Counted from the first letter of the stretch, positions 45,431 to 54,916 are shown. The stretch is 64,000 nucleotides of DNA from an uncultured Clostridia bacterium (GCA_944383885.1 CALWRF010000013.1:26923-90922), one strand, 5' to 3'. The notes: generated by a model from the sequence alone, not told the origin. Translations and numbers: made by a program.

Positions 45431-46504
45431 TTACTGAGCTGGATGCTGAGCAATTATTTCCTCAACGCGGGAATATATGTCAGGTGATACACATCCTGCT
45501 TCATCTTTTACAAATTCATCATATACAGATTTAGTAGCATCTTTGAAAGGTGCTTTTTCCGGCTCGTTTTCTTCCATGCCGGCTGCTATAAGTGATTCAA
45601 GACCTGTTACGTTCTGCTCATCAATCTGCTCTCTCTGGTAAGGTGTAGCTTCTGCTGCCGCCTCCATAACTGCTGTCTGGTACTCAGCAGGCATACTGTC
45701 ATAATAGTCTTTTGACATAAATACAGGAGCCGGGCTGAAGAGGTGACCTGTCATTGAGATATATTTCTGTACTTCGCCGAATTTATTTGTTTCAATAATT
45801 GGAACTGGGTTTTCCTGAGCGTCGATTGTACCCTGCTGAAGAGCTGTAAATACGTCGCCCATTGCCATAGGTGTAGGGTCAGCGCCCATTACTCTAAAGG
45901 CTTCCATGTGAATCTGGTTTTCCATTGTCCTTATTTTAATGCCTTTTAAGTCATCAGGAACAGTAATAGGTTTTACGTTGTTTGTAATATTTCTGAATCC
46001 GTTTTCAAACCATGCAAGTCCTTTAATTCCCTGGTCTTCGATAGAATTTAATATCTCAGTACCTACCTCGCTGTCCATAACAGCTCTTGCCTGCTCTGAT
46101 GTCTCAAAAATAAAAGGAAGGTCAAATACTAAAAATGTATCTGTAAAACCTGAAAGCGGTGCTGTTGAAACGCATGTTACCTGAACAGAACCAAGCTGAA
46201 GACCTTCAATAAGGTCTCTTTCGTTACCAAGCTGTGAGTTGCCGAATACGTCAAGAGCTACAGCTCCGTTTGTCTTTTCGCTTAAAAGCTCACTCATCTT
46301 ATTAAGACCCAAGTTGTAAGGATGTTCTTCAGGCGTTGTTGTACCGGAAATCATGGCATATTCTACTTCACCAGTAGCAGCCGCTGATGTTGAACCTGAA
46401 GCTGCAGCTGAACCTGATGTTGTTGATGAGCTTGAGCCGCATCCGGCAAAAGCAACAACAGCCATTGAAGCTGCTATTAATACAGATAATACTTTCTTTT
46501 TCAT
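45431..46504 (-). CDS. TRAP transporter substrate-binding lipoprotein (DctP family), copy 1
   Basis: DctP proteins bind carboxylates or similar solutes for TRAP transporters. From ATG 46504 (GGGGAG 5 nt upstream) the protein is 357 residues with a lipoprotein signal MKKKVLSVLIAASMAVVAFA and lipobox AGC, a Ser/Thr/Ala linker, then EEHPYNLGLNKMSELLSEKT, LQLGSVQVTC, FETSEQARAVMDS, KIRTMENQIHMEAFRVMGADP and GTIDAQENPVPIIETNKF, all family hallmarks including the conserved arginine of IRTMEN. Neither DctQ nor DctM genes are present. A near-identical paralogue lies about 2.3 kb to the right. Confidence 0.95.
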   Translation of the reverse strand: MKKKVLSVLIAASMAVVAFAGCGSSSSTTSGSAAASGSTSAAATGEVEYAMISGTTTPEEHPYNLGLNKMSELLSEKTNGAVALDVFGNSQLGNERDLIEGLQLGSVQVTCVSTAPLSGFTDTFLVFDLPFIFETSEQARAVMDSEVGTEILNSIEDQGIKGLAWFENGFRNITNNVKPITVPDDLKGIKIRTMENQIHMEAFRVMGADPTPMAMGDVFTALQQGTIDAQENPVPIIETNKFGEVQKYISMTGHLFSPAPVFMSKDYYDSMPAEYQTAVMEAAAEATPYQREQIDEQNVTGLESLIAAGMEENEPEKAPFKDATKSVYDEFVKDEAGCVSPDIYSRVEEIIAQHPAQ

Positions 46505-46522
46505 AAAAACTCCCCTTTTCAA

Positions 46523-47199
46523 TCATTTCTGCACCTACACACAACAGTAAAAATAAAATTATTTTTAATAATGCTTTAACACATTATTTCATTCAATTTT
46601 TAAAACCCGTTTATATTAACTGTTTATAACTGTTTCTGTAAGCAGGGTTATAATATCATTACAGTAAAGAAAGTGTCAACGAATATGCCCAATATCTAAC
46701 CTAAGTATAATTTTTTAAAATATTAGAGAGATTTTTTAATTTTATACCCCAAAAAACAGTATTTAAAATTTTAATAATAAATTAAATTTTAATTTTTAAA
46801 ATTAAAATTTAAGCATTTTCTATAAAAAATAATTAAATTATAAGTCAAAAATAAGTCTAAACTTATAAAATAAAATATATTCATTTATCAATAACGCATA
46901 TAGTTAAATTATTGTTTCTAATATTTGTGCAACAAGCCTCGCCCCATGGCGTTTTATACAAACATTTATTCAGCAACGCAGTTATTGGTGTAATAAACAA
47001 CAAATTTTAAAACCACTTAAAAAAATAAACCGCTTTTATATTCAAAAATTGTATAAAATACCCTCTTTAAAATTCCCGTTTAAATCTGTTTTTTTAATCT
47101 TCTTTACGCTGTTCGGGCGGCAGTTTAAAATAACTGTTTAAAAAAATTAAATAATATTATACAATGTATATTAAAATTTAATGTAAGGAGATATCTAAA
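46523..47199. other. Long AT-rich gap upstream of dctP copy 1
   Basis: This 677-bp stretch is very AT-rich (long TTAAAATTTTAAT runs near 46740-46860) and has no credible ORF. It contains the dctP promoter (46650-46679) and, at the right end, the promoter region of the C_GCAxxG_C_C gene. I see no other structure. Confidence 0.5.
46650..46679 (-). promoter_or_regulatory. Promoter of dctP copy 1
   Basis: On the minus strand, TTGACA (46674-46679) and TATTAT (46650-46655) are 18 bp apart, leaving a leader of about 140 nt. Confidence 0.65.
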
Positions 47200-47601
47200 A
47201 TGGAAAACAGCAGAATTGAAAAAGCCGGCGACAACCACTATAACGGCTATAACTGTGCTCAGGCACTGGCATGCGCTTTCAGCGATGAGGTCGGCATGGA
47301 CGAAAAAACTATGTTTAACCTTACCAGTGGGCTTGGCGTAGGAATGGGCAATATGGAAGGCAGCTGCGGCGCTGTAAGCGCGGCTGTAATGATTGCCGGC
47401 ATGAAAGCGCAGCAGGCTGGGTTAAGCAGGAAAGACGCCTTTAAGCTCTGCGCCGGAATTACAAAAGAATTTATGGAAAAAAACAAAGCAGTTGTATGTA
47501 AAGACTTAAAAGGCATACAAACAGGAACTGTTTTGAGAGACTGCCACAGCTGCGTACTTGACGCCACACAGATACTTGAAAATACAATATCCAAAATGTA
47601 A
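47200..47601 (+). CDS. C_GCAxxG_C_C family protein
   Basis: The 133-residue protein belongs to the C_GCAxxG_C_C family of probable redox-active cysteine proteins. The pattern is NGYNCAQALACAF (first cysteines), GNMEGSCGAVSAAVMIAGMK, then VVCKDLKG and DCHSCVLDATQIL. Family members often sit near transporters or redox enzymes; the function is unresolved. It lies between the two dctP copies on the opposite strand. AAGGAG precedes the ATG. Confidence 0.9.
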   Translation: MENSRIEKAGDNHYNGYNCAQALACAFSDEVGMDEKTMFNLTSGLGVGMGNMEGSCGAVSAAVMIAGMKAQQAGLSRKDAFKLCAGITKEFMEKNKAVVCKDLKGIQTGTVLRDCHSCVLDATQILENTISKM

Positions 47602-47637
47602 AAAAAAGACTTCGGTTTAAGCCGAAGTCTTTTAATT
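47602..47637. terminator. Bidirectional terminator
   Basis: AAAAGACTTCGG and CCGAAGTCTTTT pair around TTTAAG; A-run left and T-run right. It serves the C_GCAxxG gene and dctP copy 2. Confidence 0.92.
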
Positions 47638-47715
47638 TAAAAGGATTAAATAAGGGTAAAAAATCCTTTTAGGAGACTGTTTATATACAAATCAATTATT
47701 GATAAACTTTCTAAA

Positions 47716-48813
47716 TTACTGAGCTGGGTACTGAGCAATTATTTCCTGAACCTGTGCATATATGTCAGGTGAAACCATGCCTGCGCCATCTTTAACATAC
47801 TCTTCATATATAGGAGCTGTAGCTTCCTGGAATGGAGCTTTCTCTGGCTCGTTTGCTTCCATGCCGTTTTCCTGAAGTGACTCAAGACCTGTTACGTTCT
47901 GCTCATCAATCTGCTCTCTCTGGTAAGGTGTAGCCTCTGCTGCTGCTTCTGTAACAGCTGTCTGGTACTCAGCAGGCATGCTGTCATAATAGTCTTTAGC
48001 TATAAATACAGGAGCCGGGCTGAAGAGGTGACCTGTCATTGAGATATATTTCTGTACTTCATAGAATTTGTTTGTTTCAATAATTGGAACTGGGTTTTCC
48101 TGAGCATCAATTGTACCCTGCTGAAGAGCTGTAAATACGTCGCCCATTGCCATAGGTGTAGGGTCAGCGCCCATAATCTGGAATGCAGCCATGTGTATCT
48201 GGTTTTCCATTGTTCTAATCTTAACACCCTTTAAATCGTCTGGAACTGTAATTGGTTTTACGTTGTTTGTAATATTTCTGAATCCGTTTTCAAACCATGC
48301 AAGTCCTTTTAAGCCCTGTTCTTCAACTGAGTTAAGTATCTGTGTGCCTATTTCGCTGTCCATAACAGCCCTTGCCTGCTCTGATGTTTCAAAAATGAAA
48401 GGAAGGTCGAATACTAAAAATGAATCAGTAAAGCCAGCAAGAGGAGCAGTAGAAACGCATGTTACCTGAACTGAACCGAGCTGAAGACCTTCAATAAGGT
48501 CTCTTTCGCCTCCAAGCTGTGAGTTGCCGAATACGTCAAGAGTTACAGCGCCGTTTGTCTTTTCGCTTAAAAGCTCACTCATCTTAACAAGACCTAAGTT
48601 GTAAGGATGGTTGTCAGGTGTTGTTGTGCCTGAAATCATGGCATACTCTGCCTCACCTGTAGCAGCTGCTGATGTTGAAGCTGAAGCAGAACCTGAAGCT
48701 GCGGCTGAACCTGAAGCTGAACCTGATGTTGTTGATGAGCTTGAGCCACATCCGGCAAAAGCAACAACAGCCATTGAAGCTGCTATTAATACAGATAAAA
48801 CTCTTTTTTTCAT
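47716..48813 (-). CDS. TRAP transporter substrate-binding lipoprotein (DctP family), copy 2
   Basis: This 365-residue protein matches copy 1 over its whole length, with most residues identical; in the central part (for example around the GTIDAQENP region) the DNA differs by only a few bases, while linker and C-terminal tail differ more. The lipoprotein signal is MKKRVLSVLIAASMAVVAFA with lipobox AGC, and the linker has extra Gly-Ser-Ala units. AGGGGG precedes the ATG. Like copy 1 it has no membrane partners nearby. The pair may feed one distant TRAP permease with different ligands or conditions. Confidence 0.95.
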   Translation of the reverse strand: MKKRVLSVLIAASMAVVAFAGCGSSSSTTSGSASGSAAASGSASASTSAAATGEAEYAMISGTTTPDNHPYNLGLVKMSELLSEKTNGAVTLDVFGNSQLGGERDLIEGLQLGSVQVTCVSTAPLAGFTDSFLVFDLPFIFETSEQARAVMDSEIGTQILNSVEEQGLKGLAWFENGFRNITNNVKPITVPDDLKGVKIRTMENQIHMAAFQIMGADPTPMAMGDVFTALQQGTIDAQENPVPIIETNKFYEVQKYISMTGHLFSPAPVFIAKDYYDSMPAEYQTAVTEAAAEATPYQREQIDEQNVTGLESLQENGMEANEPEKAPFQEATAPIYEEYVKDGAGMVSPDIYAQVQEIIAQYPAQ

Positions 48814-49462
48814 AATAATCCCCCTTGATTAATAAAAGTATATTAAATTAATGTTATTTAATTAACATTTACCCTCAAAACAAGTTTAATATTAATGCAA
48901 AAAAGAACTAACATGCCGGTATGGCGGTCAGTCCGTTAATGTCGGATGAAAAATCATTTTATGTCAAAAACAACCCTTAACGATAATTTGTCATGCTTCA
49001 AAACAACATTATAATTGTATTTTAATATATTAGAGTTAAATTCAGCTGTGTTGTATACAGTATTCGCTCTTTTATTCGCAGTTGTATGATAACACAAAGA
49101 TGTTGAACTGTCAATAAATTATCAATTAATATTAAAAAGTTTTAACTTTACATTTTTTACTATTTTTTTATATAAATATTCCGTTTTATTATATATTTAT
49201 TAAGTTTATTTTAAACATTTTTTGTTAATACGAATTTAATGTGCCGCATATTCAACATAATATTATATAAATAATCATTTATTTTATACATAATTTAGCA
49301 CCTGTATTTCTCTAATGAAATTATAATTTTATGCCGATTATTAAAAACATTCAACTTAACACAGTTTTACAAAATTTAATATATTTGTAATATTATTAGC
49401 CTGTTTAGTATGTTAAAATGAATTGAATAAAATTAAAAACACCATTATAAGGAGGCATTGTT
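48814..49462. other. Leader of dctP copy 2 and divergent gap
   Basis: This 649-bp gap contains a long (about 265-nt) untranslated leader for dctP copy 2, with a GC-richer patch at about 48914-48956 (GGCGGTCAGTCCG, CATGCCGG) that may fold. The right half is very AT-rich and must hold the promoter of the copper-amine-oxidase-N gene. No ORF is supported. Confidence 0.5.
49086..49114 (-). promoter_or_regulatory. Promoter of dctP copy 2
   Basis: On the minus strand, TTGACA (49109-49114) and TATCAT (49086-49091) are 17 bp apart. Confidence 0.7.
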
Positions 49463-51061
49463 ATGAAATTTTTTAAAAAGGCAATGGCGCTGGCAATGTG
49501 TGCATGCATGAGCGTATCATCATACACTTTTGTTATGGCAGCTGATAACGAGGGGAGCAGTCCGGAAATTTATATCAACGGAACAAAAATTGACGGCGCT
49601 GAAGGCATAATAAGAGATGACCGTGTATATGTTCCTGTAAGAAGCATATTTGAGTCATTAGGCGCTGAAGTTGAGTACTCGCCTTCATCTAAAACTGTAA
49701 CAGCATTTGACGGAGAAAAAACTGTTTCACTTGCTGTAGGCGGAGATGTTGTTTCAATTACGGAAAACGGCGCTCTTAACAAAATTACAACTGACGCCCC
49801 TTCATTTATAAACAACGACATGGTTTATGTGCCTGTTAGGTTCGCAGCCCAGGCTCTTGACTGCAATGTTGGCTGGGACAGCGAAAACAGCGCTGTAATA
49901 ATTATTGACAAAGATAAATTTATTGCTGACAACGGCAGCTCCTTTGAACTTGCAAACCAGATTATGGCTTTTGCCAACCAGTCATACGACCAGAACCAGA
50001 AGCTTGCCGGCACTATTAATTTCAGCATGAATGCAAATGACGGCGCTGACGGTATTGCCCTTTCAGGCGATATACAGCTTAACGGTGTTGCAAACGCTAC
50101 AGACGCTGAACTTGAGTGCGCCATTAACTTAAACGAAAGAGACCTTGAAAGAATAATCGACATAGCAACAGAAGGCTATACAGATGAAGAAAAAGCCATT
50201 GTTGAAGGACAGGCTGAAATGTTTAAAAATATGACATTCAACTTTATTATAGACGGTGAAAACCTTGTCCTTTATGTTACATCAAACTTATTTGAAACAT
50301 TAGGTCTTTCAAATGACACATGGGTTAAGCTTGATATAGCTGAGTTATACAGCCAGATGGGCTTTGACAACATTGAAAGCTTAATAATCCAAAGTAAAGA
50401 CATGTCCTTTGAAGACCAAATGCTTTTATGCCTTGATTTAGTTCCTATGGACGATGTAATTGCATCAAATGTAATGATTGAAACATACAGCTCAATGATG
50501 AGAATGTTCTCAGACAGCGCATTTAAGCCATCAGACGGAGGATATGTTTCATCTTTAACTACAGACCTTGGCGACGGAGCATACCTTACAATGCAGTACA
50601 TTGTTTCAACAGATACATTAGATAATATAACAGGTTTTGGCATTAAAATAACAGCATCACAAAACGGCGCTGTTGTTACATCAATGGATATCAATACAAC
50701 TACAGATACAGTAACAATTAACATGGATATGGGTCTTGAAGGCGTATTCCAGTTTACGGCAGACGGCACAATAACAGCTGAGCCTACACAAGAGGCTGTT
50801 ATTACAGCACCTGAGAGCGAAAATATTGTTGATATTATGGAACTTTTGGGATTTTCCGGTGATTTGAGCCTTGAAGCTGTTCCTGACCAGAGCATAGAAG
50901 CTGTTGAAGAGCCTGCGGAGGAAACAGCTGAGGAAGAGGAAGCCGTTGAAGATACAGCTGAGGAAACAGCAGAAGAATCTGCCGATGAAACTGTTGAGGA
51001 AACAACAGAAGAAACAACTGAGGAAACTGTTGAGGAGCCTGAAGCTGATACAGCAGCATAA
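49463..51061 (+). CDS. Secreted copper-amine-oxidase-N-domain protein with acidic tail
   Basis: The 532-residue protein has a signal peptide (MKFFKKAMALAMCACMSVSS, cleavage after about residue 26), then a copper amine oxidase N-terminal-like domain (about 30-130) with two copies of the VYVPVR motif (DDRVYVPVRSIFESLGAEV and NDMVYVPVRFAAQALDC). The middle (150-450) is a beta-rich region of unknown type. The last 50 residues are a low-complexity Glu/Thr/Ala tail (EETAEE, ETTEETTEE). Such domains occur in exported Firmicutes proteins that may bind the wall; no catalytic oxidase domain is present. AAGGAGG precedes the ATG. Role unknown. Confidence 0.85.
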   Translation: MKFFKKAMALAMCACMSVSSYTFVMAADNEGSSPEIYINGTKIDGAEGIIRDDRVYVPVRSIFESLGAEVEYSPSSKTVTAFDGEKTVSLAVGGDVVSITENGALNKITTDAPSFINNDMVYVPVRFAAQALDCNVGWDSENSAVIIIDKDKFIADNGSSFELANQIMAFANQSYDQNQKLAGTINFSMNANDGADGIALSGDIQLNGVANATDAELECAINLNERDLERIIDIATEGYTDEEKAIVEGQAEMFKNMTFNFIIDGENLVLYVTSNLFETLGLSNDTWVKLDIAELYSQMGFDNIESLIIQSKDMSFEDQMLLCLDLVPMDDVIASNVMIETYSSMMRMFSDSAFKPSDGGYVSSLTTDLGDGAYLTMQYIVSTDTLDNITGFGIKITASQNGAVVTSMDINTTTDTVTINMDMGLEGVFQFTADGTITAEPTQEAVITAPESENIVDIMELLGFSGDLSLEAVPDQSIEAVEEPAEETAEEEEAVEDTAEETAEESADETVEETTEETTEETVEEPEADTAA

Positions 51062-51099
51062 TGTTTTAAATAACAATACTGTTACTATTTAATAAGCAA

Positions 51100-51137
51100 A
51101 AGCACGAAATACTTTTTAGCCGTATTTCGTGCTTTTT
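51100..51137 (+). terminator. Terminator of the secreted protein gene
   Basis: AGCACGAAATAC and GTATTTCGTGCT form a 12-bp perfect stem with a T-rich tail. Confidence 0.92.
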
Positions 51138-51283
51138 GTTGTTTTTAGTGTTTTTTATTTTAAATTAAATTTATACGGCATTTAAACTTAAAACCGTCAG
51201 ATGTACAAGCCAGCGCTTAAATTAAATAACTCAAAAGCTTTTTGATGTTTACTGTAATTAAAAACCAAATACTGACGTTTTAA

Positions 51284-51895
51284 TTATTTTGATACGCTGT
51301 TTTCTTCTTTTTTAATCCTGCCGCGGTTTCTTAAATAACATATACCCTGCGTCATTGTGCCCATTGGGCAGTAAACGCACCATGAGCGCGGTTTAAATAT
51401 AATCATTGTTATTATGCCAAGCACAGTTGATGTAAGCATTACGCTGTAAAAGCCGAAAGCAAACTGCGCCAACCCCGGCGGCACTGTGCCGGAATACGCC
51501 CAGTTCCACGGCAGTTTAAATGTCCATAAAAGAGTAACAGCTTCCTGCATATCCCTTGCGCCTGAAAAAACAAGATATGTATTAAAAAGCATATTTATAA
51601 ACATCGCCATAAAAAATATAAGAAATCCATATCTGAAATATTTTGTTTTAATAAACTTAGGCACATCTCTCTTTGATGAAAGACCCAGTCTTTCGCCTAA
51701 AAGAGAAAAAAGCTGACCCCTGCCGCAGTATCTGTTGCAGTATAGTTTGTTTCCGTCTATTACGGCTATTGCCAAAGGCGTAAAAAAGCAGATAAGACCC
51801 AAATAGGCAAAGAGTATGTTGAAAAAACCCAGTATAAGGTATGCCGCCGAAAAAATATAAAGATAATCATACCAATGTTTTGACTGCTTTTTCAT
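51284..51895 (-). CDS. NapH/MauN-like 4Fe-4S membrane protein
   Basis: The 203-residue protein has about five hydrophobic segments and two cysteine motifs, YCNRYCGRGQLFSLLG (about 52-67) and WCVYCPMGTMTQGIC near the C-terminus, like the NapH/CcoG-type polyferredoxins but with fewer cysteines. It is directly preceded by a 70-residue ferredoxin whose stop touches its start, so the two probably work as an electron-transfer pair at the membrane. The electron donor and acceptor are unknown. Confidence 0.8.
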   Translation of the reverse strand: MKKQSKHWYDYLYIFSAAYLILGFFNILFAYLGLICFFTPLAIAVIDGNKLYCNRYCGRGQLFSLLGERLGLSSKRDVPKFIKTKYFRYGFLIFFMAMFINMLFNTYLVFSGARDMQEAVTLLWTFKLPWNWAYSGTVPPGLAQFAFGFYSVMLTSTVLGIITMIIFKPRSWCVYCPMGTMTQGICYLRNRGRIKKEENSVSK

Positions 51896-52108
51896 TTACT
51901 GAGCCTCCCTCACTTCCCTTATTTCTATTACCGATGCCGGACAGGCTTTGGCGCATTTTCCGCAGCCTACACACTTGCTTTTGTCAACAGCGGCATATAC
52001 CCCGCAGTAAATGCTTATGGCGCTGATTGGGCATACTTTAACACAGCAGCCGCAGGAAACACAATATTTTTTATCTACAAAAGCCTTTTTTCTTCTAAAC
52101 TCAGCCAT
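51896..52108 (-). CDS. 2[4Fe-4S] ferredoxin
   Basis: The 70-residue protein has two clostridial-type cluster motifs, CVSCGCCVKVCP and CVGCGKCAKACP. AGGAGG precedes the ATG. It is adjacent (no gap) to the membrane Fe-S protein downstream. It would carry two low-potential iron-sulfur clusters. Confidence 0.93.
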   Translation of the reverse strand: MAEFRRKKAFVDKKYCVSCGCCVKVCPISAISIYCGVYAAVDKSKCVGCGKCAKACPASVIEIREVREAQ

Positions 52109-52177
52109 ACATCCTCCTAAAAAAGCAATACCGGACCAGTCAAACGCAGCTTAACCAATATTAATTGCCAGAAAATA

Positions 52178-53557
52178 TCAGGCATTAACCAAAAATGCCC
52201 TGTATCCTCTTTCAGCCTCATAAATATCGGCTTTGCTTGTTACCTCCCACGGCGAATGCATGCTTAAAACCGCAACGCCGCTGTCTATAACCTCCATGCC
52301 ATAAAGAGCAAGTATATAGGCTATTGTACCGCCTCCGCCGAGGTCTACCTTACCCAGTTCCGCTGTTTGGTAATGCACATTATTATCGTCCATTATACGG
52401 CGGAGAGCAGCCAGATATTCGGCATTTGCGTCGTTTGAGCCGCTTTTTCCCCTTGCTCCGGTAAATTTGTTAAAAACCATGCCGTGGGAAAGAAATGCCA
52501 CATTCTTTTTCTCAAAAGCTGAAGCGTAAGCCGGGTCATAAGCCGAGCTGACGTCAGAAGAAAGCATACGGCTGTTTTTAAGGGCGCGTCTTAAATTAAG
52601 CTCTGTATATTCCCCTGCAAGAGCCATAACCTCGGCAACTGTATTTTCAAAAAACCTTGACTGCATGCCTGTAGCACCCACACTGCCTATTTCTTCCTTA
52701 TCCACAAGAAGGCAGCAGGCTGTTTTTTCGCTTTCTTCAACTTCAAGCATGGCTTTAAGAGATGTAAAAGCACATACCCTGTCATCCTGACCGTAAGAAA
52801 TAATCATGCTTCTGTCAATGCCGGCTTCCCTTGCCTTTCCTGCCGGAACAGCCTCTATCTCGGCAGAAACAAAGTCTTCTTCCTCAATATTGTATTTTTC
52901 TTTAAGAAGCTTTAAAACATTAGCTATAACAGCCTCTTTTTCATCGCCCCTTACAGGCTCGTTGCCTATAAGTATGTTTAAATCCTCGCCTTCTACAACA
53001 CGGGCGCCTTTTTTCTCCATCTGCTCCTGTGCCAGATGAATGAGCAAATCAGTTACGCAGAAAACCGGGTCGTTTTCGTCTTCGCCTATATTAATATCAA
53101 TTACAGAACTGTCTTTTTTAACAACTGTTCCGTGAAGGGATAAAGGCAGTGTTACCCACTGGTATTTTTTTATGCCGCCATAGTAATGAGTATCTAAAAA
53201 AGCCAGCTCCCCGTCTTCAAAAACAGGGTTCTGCTTAATATCAAGCCTTGGCGAATCTATATGGGCGCCTAAAATATTCATACCCTCTGTAATGCCTTTT
53301 TTGCCTATTCTGAAAAGCGCGACGGCTTTTTTCATGCATACATCATAAACCTTATCACCGCTTTTAAGTTTTCCGCCTGATGATATAACTGTTTTTAAAT
53401 CCTTATAGCCCGCTTTTTCTGCCATGGCAATTATTTCTTTAACGCATTCACGTTCAGTTTTGCACCTGCTTAAAAAATCCATATATAATTTACAGGTATT
53501 TTCCAGCTGTGACTTTTCTTTTTCGTCATAATATGTAAAGCAGTTTTTCCTTTCCAT
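52178..53557 (-). CDS. M18-family aminopeptidase
   Basis: The 459-residue protein is an M18 zinc aminopeptidase (aspartyl aminopeptidase-like). It has the first metal histidine in LGAHIDSPRLDIKQNP, FLDTHYYGGIKKYQW, the aspartate in YGQDDRVCAF, the glutamates in LLVDKEEIGSVGATGMQS, and the last histidine in VLSMHSPWEVTSK. The length is typical. It cuts N-terminal residues from peptides in the cytoplasm. It has its own transcription unit, with the decamer repeat site 5 upstream. Confidence 0.93.
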   Translation of the reverse strand: MERKNCFTYYDEKEKSQLENTCKLYMDFLSRCKTERECVKEIIAMAEKAGYKDLKTVISSGGKLKSGDKVYDVCMKKAVALFRIGKKGITEGMNILGAHIDSPRLDIKQNPVFEDGELAFLDTHYYGGIKKYQWVTLPLSLHGTVVKKDSSVIDINIGEDENDPVFCVTDLLIHLAQEQMEKKGARVVEGEDLNILIGNEPVRGDEKEAVIANVLKLLKEKYNIEEEDFVSAEIEAVPAGKAREAGIDRSMIISYGQDDRVCAFTSLKAMLEVEESEKTACCLLVDKEEIGSVGATGMQSRFFENTVAEVMALAGEYTELNLRRALKNSRMLSSDVSSAYDPAYASAFEKKNVAFLSHGMVFNKFTGARGKSGSNDANAEYLAALRRIMDDNNVHYQTAELGKVDLGGGGTIAYILALYGMEVIDSGVAVLSMHSPWEVTSKADIYEAERGYRAFLVNA

Positions 53558-53750
53558 AATAAAACGCCTCCGTTATATATTCTTTTAATACATAAAACTA
53601 CAAAAATCCGCATATTAAAGCTTATTATAAAACAACAAAGCCATATTTACAACAATTATGCTTAACAGCATTTAAACATTACAAATGCAAAAGCACAAAA
53701 AGCACAAAAATATAATAATTCGCACAACGCGGCAAAGCTGAAATGGTCAG
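53558..53750. other. AT-rich gap upstream of the M18 gene
   Basis: Non-coding; must contain the promoter of the aminopeptidase. No other structure until the decamer repeats begin at 53751. Confidence 0.4.
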
Positions 53751-53816
53751 TAAAAGTCAGGAAAAGTTAAAAAAGTTAGGAAGCGTTAGAAAAGGCTATA
53801 AAAAAGTTAGAAAAAA
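53751..53816. repeat. Phased decamer repeat, site 5
   Basis: The plus strand shows TAAAAGTCAG, GAAAAGTTAA, AAAAGTTAGG, AAGCGTTAGA, AAAGGCTATA, AAAAAGTTAG in consecutive 10-bp blocks, running into the lrgB terminator. Confidence 0.85.
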
Positions 53817-53840
53817 GCGTCGGATTTTCCGGCGCTTTAA
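53815..53840 (-). terminator. Terminator of gntR-lrgAB
   Basis: AAAGCGTCGG and CCGGCGCTTT pair with one G-U around ATTTT. On the minus strand the T-run is followed by the decamer array. Confidence 0.88.
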
Positions 53841-53871
53841 TGTGTTTAAAGTATTTTTAATAATAGAATTT

Positions 53872-54564
53872 TTAATAAAGCCCTGCGAAAAATGAAGCCA
53901 CAAGCACAGTGAATATACCCGAAATTGCAACTGATATAGAACTCATAGCGCCTTCAAGCTCGCCTATTTCAAGAGCTTTTACTGTGCCTAATGCATGGGA
54001 AGAAGAACCGAAAGCAAGACCCACAGCTATTCTGTTTCTTATACCGGCTATACGGCATATACTCTGACCGAAAACATTGCCAACAACTCCCGTAAGTATT
54101 ATAACAGGAACAGTTATGGAAGAAATGCCGCCTAACTCCTCGCTTATACCGTACCCGAAAGCGCTTGTTATTGATTTAGGCAAAAGAGTTACATACTGCT
54201 CATGGGTAAGCTCAAATATAAGAGCAACAACAAGAACGCAAAACATGCTTGTAAGGGCGCCAGTAACAACACCTACGGCTATTGCAAGCTTGTTTTCCCT
54301 GATTTTCTGCATCTCCTGATGAAGCGGTATAGCGTAACATACAGTACATGGCGTAAGGAAATAAGTAAGGTACTGACCTCCGGCATTATATGTAACATAA
54401 TCAATTTTAGCCAAGGCAAGAAAAGCAATAATAAGTATTGCAGATATAAGAAGCGGATTAAATATAGGCGACTTAAATTTTTTATTAATAACAACGCCTA
54501 TGTAATAGGCAAAAAGGCTTAAAAAGAACCCGAAATACGCTGACTCAGTAAATATCTCATTCAT
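53872..54564 (-). CDS. lrgB: LrgB-family protein
   Basis: LrgB partners LrgA; the pair is related to holin/antiholin-like systems and in some bacteria moves pyruvate or glycolate-like solutes. The 230-residue, polytopic protein has FLTPCTVCYAIPLHQEMQKI, LLPKSITSAFGYGISEELGG and GLAFGSSSHALGTVKALEIGELEGAMSS, diagnostic motifs. The ATG at 54564 lies inside the end of lrgA (8-nt overlap) with AAGGTG upstream; a TTG 21 nt earlier was rejected. Confidence 0.94.
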   Translation of the reverse strand: MNEIFTESAYFGFFLSLFAYYIGVVINKKFKSPIFNPLLISAILIIAFLALAKIDYVTYNAGGQYLTYFLTPCTVCYAIPLHQEMQKIRENKLAIAVGVVTGALTSMFCVLVVALIFELTHEQYVTLLPKSITSAFGYGISEELGGISSITVPVIILTGVVGNVFGQSICRIAGIRNRIAVGLAFGSSSHALGTVKALEIGELEGAMSSISVAISGIFTVLVASFFAGLY

Positions 54565-54916
54565 CTTTTCCGCACCTTCTTTCAATTACAAACTGCGAAA
54601 CCCTGCCTGTTACAACCATTACAACTACAGTTACTATAAACAGAACTATAAGTATAGGTATAAGAAATGATTTAAGGTCTTCAACAGCCGTCATAACGCC
54701 TACAGTAGAAGGCACAAAAGTAACTATCATAATATTAAGCATAAAAGAGCCGACATCTTTTATCTGCTCAAACTTAACTATTTTAGTTTCAAGCAGCACC
54801 ATCATTATTATTAAACCGTATATGCTCGCCGGTATAGGCAGACCAAAAAATCTGTATACTATCTCACCGGCGAAAGATACGCCAAAAATTATAGCTATCT
54901 GATTTAAGTACTTCAC
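54557..54916 (-). CDS. lrgA: LrgA/CidA-family protein
   Basis: The 119-residue membrane protein has four hydrophobic segments and the LrgA pattern FFGLPIPASIYGLIIMMVLLE and FVPSTVGVM. The GTG start overlaps the stop of the gntR gene (GTGA) with GGGAGG upstream. It is encoded with lrgB and is expected to form a complex with it. Confidence 0.94.
   Translation of the reverse strand: MKYLNQIAIIFGVSFAGEIVYRFFGLPIPASIYGLIIMMVLLETKIVKFEQIKDVGSFMLNIMIVTFVPSTVGVMTAVEDLKSFLIPILIVLFIVTVVVMVVTGRVSQFVIERRCGKDE

Noticed and set aside
50681..51092. Several antisense ORFs over the acidic tail of the secreted protein
   Set aside because: They mirror the low-complexity Glu/Thr/Ala codons and have repetitive Leu/Gln/Phe or Lys/Arg composition.
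52697..52705. TTATCCACA inside the M18 gene (and TGTGGATAA near 31708 in the NMO gene)
   Set aside because: Single copies within coding sequence, consistent with chance in a low-GC genome.
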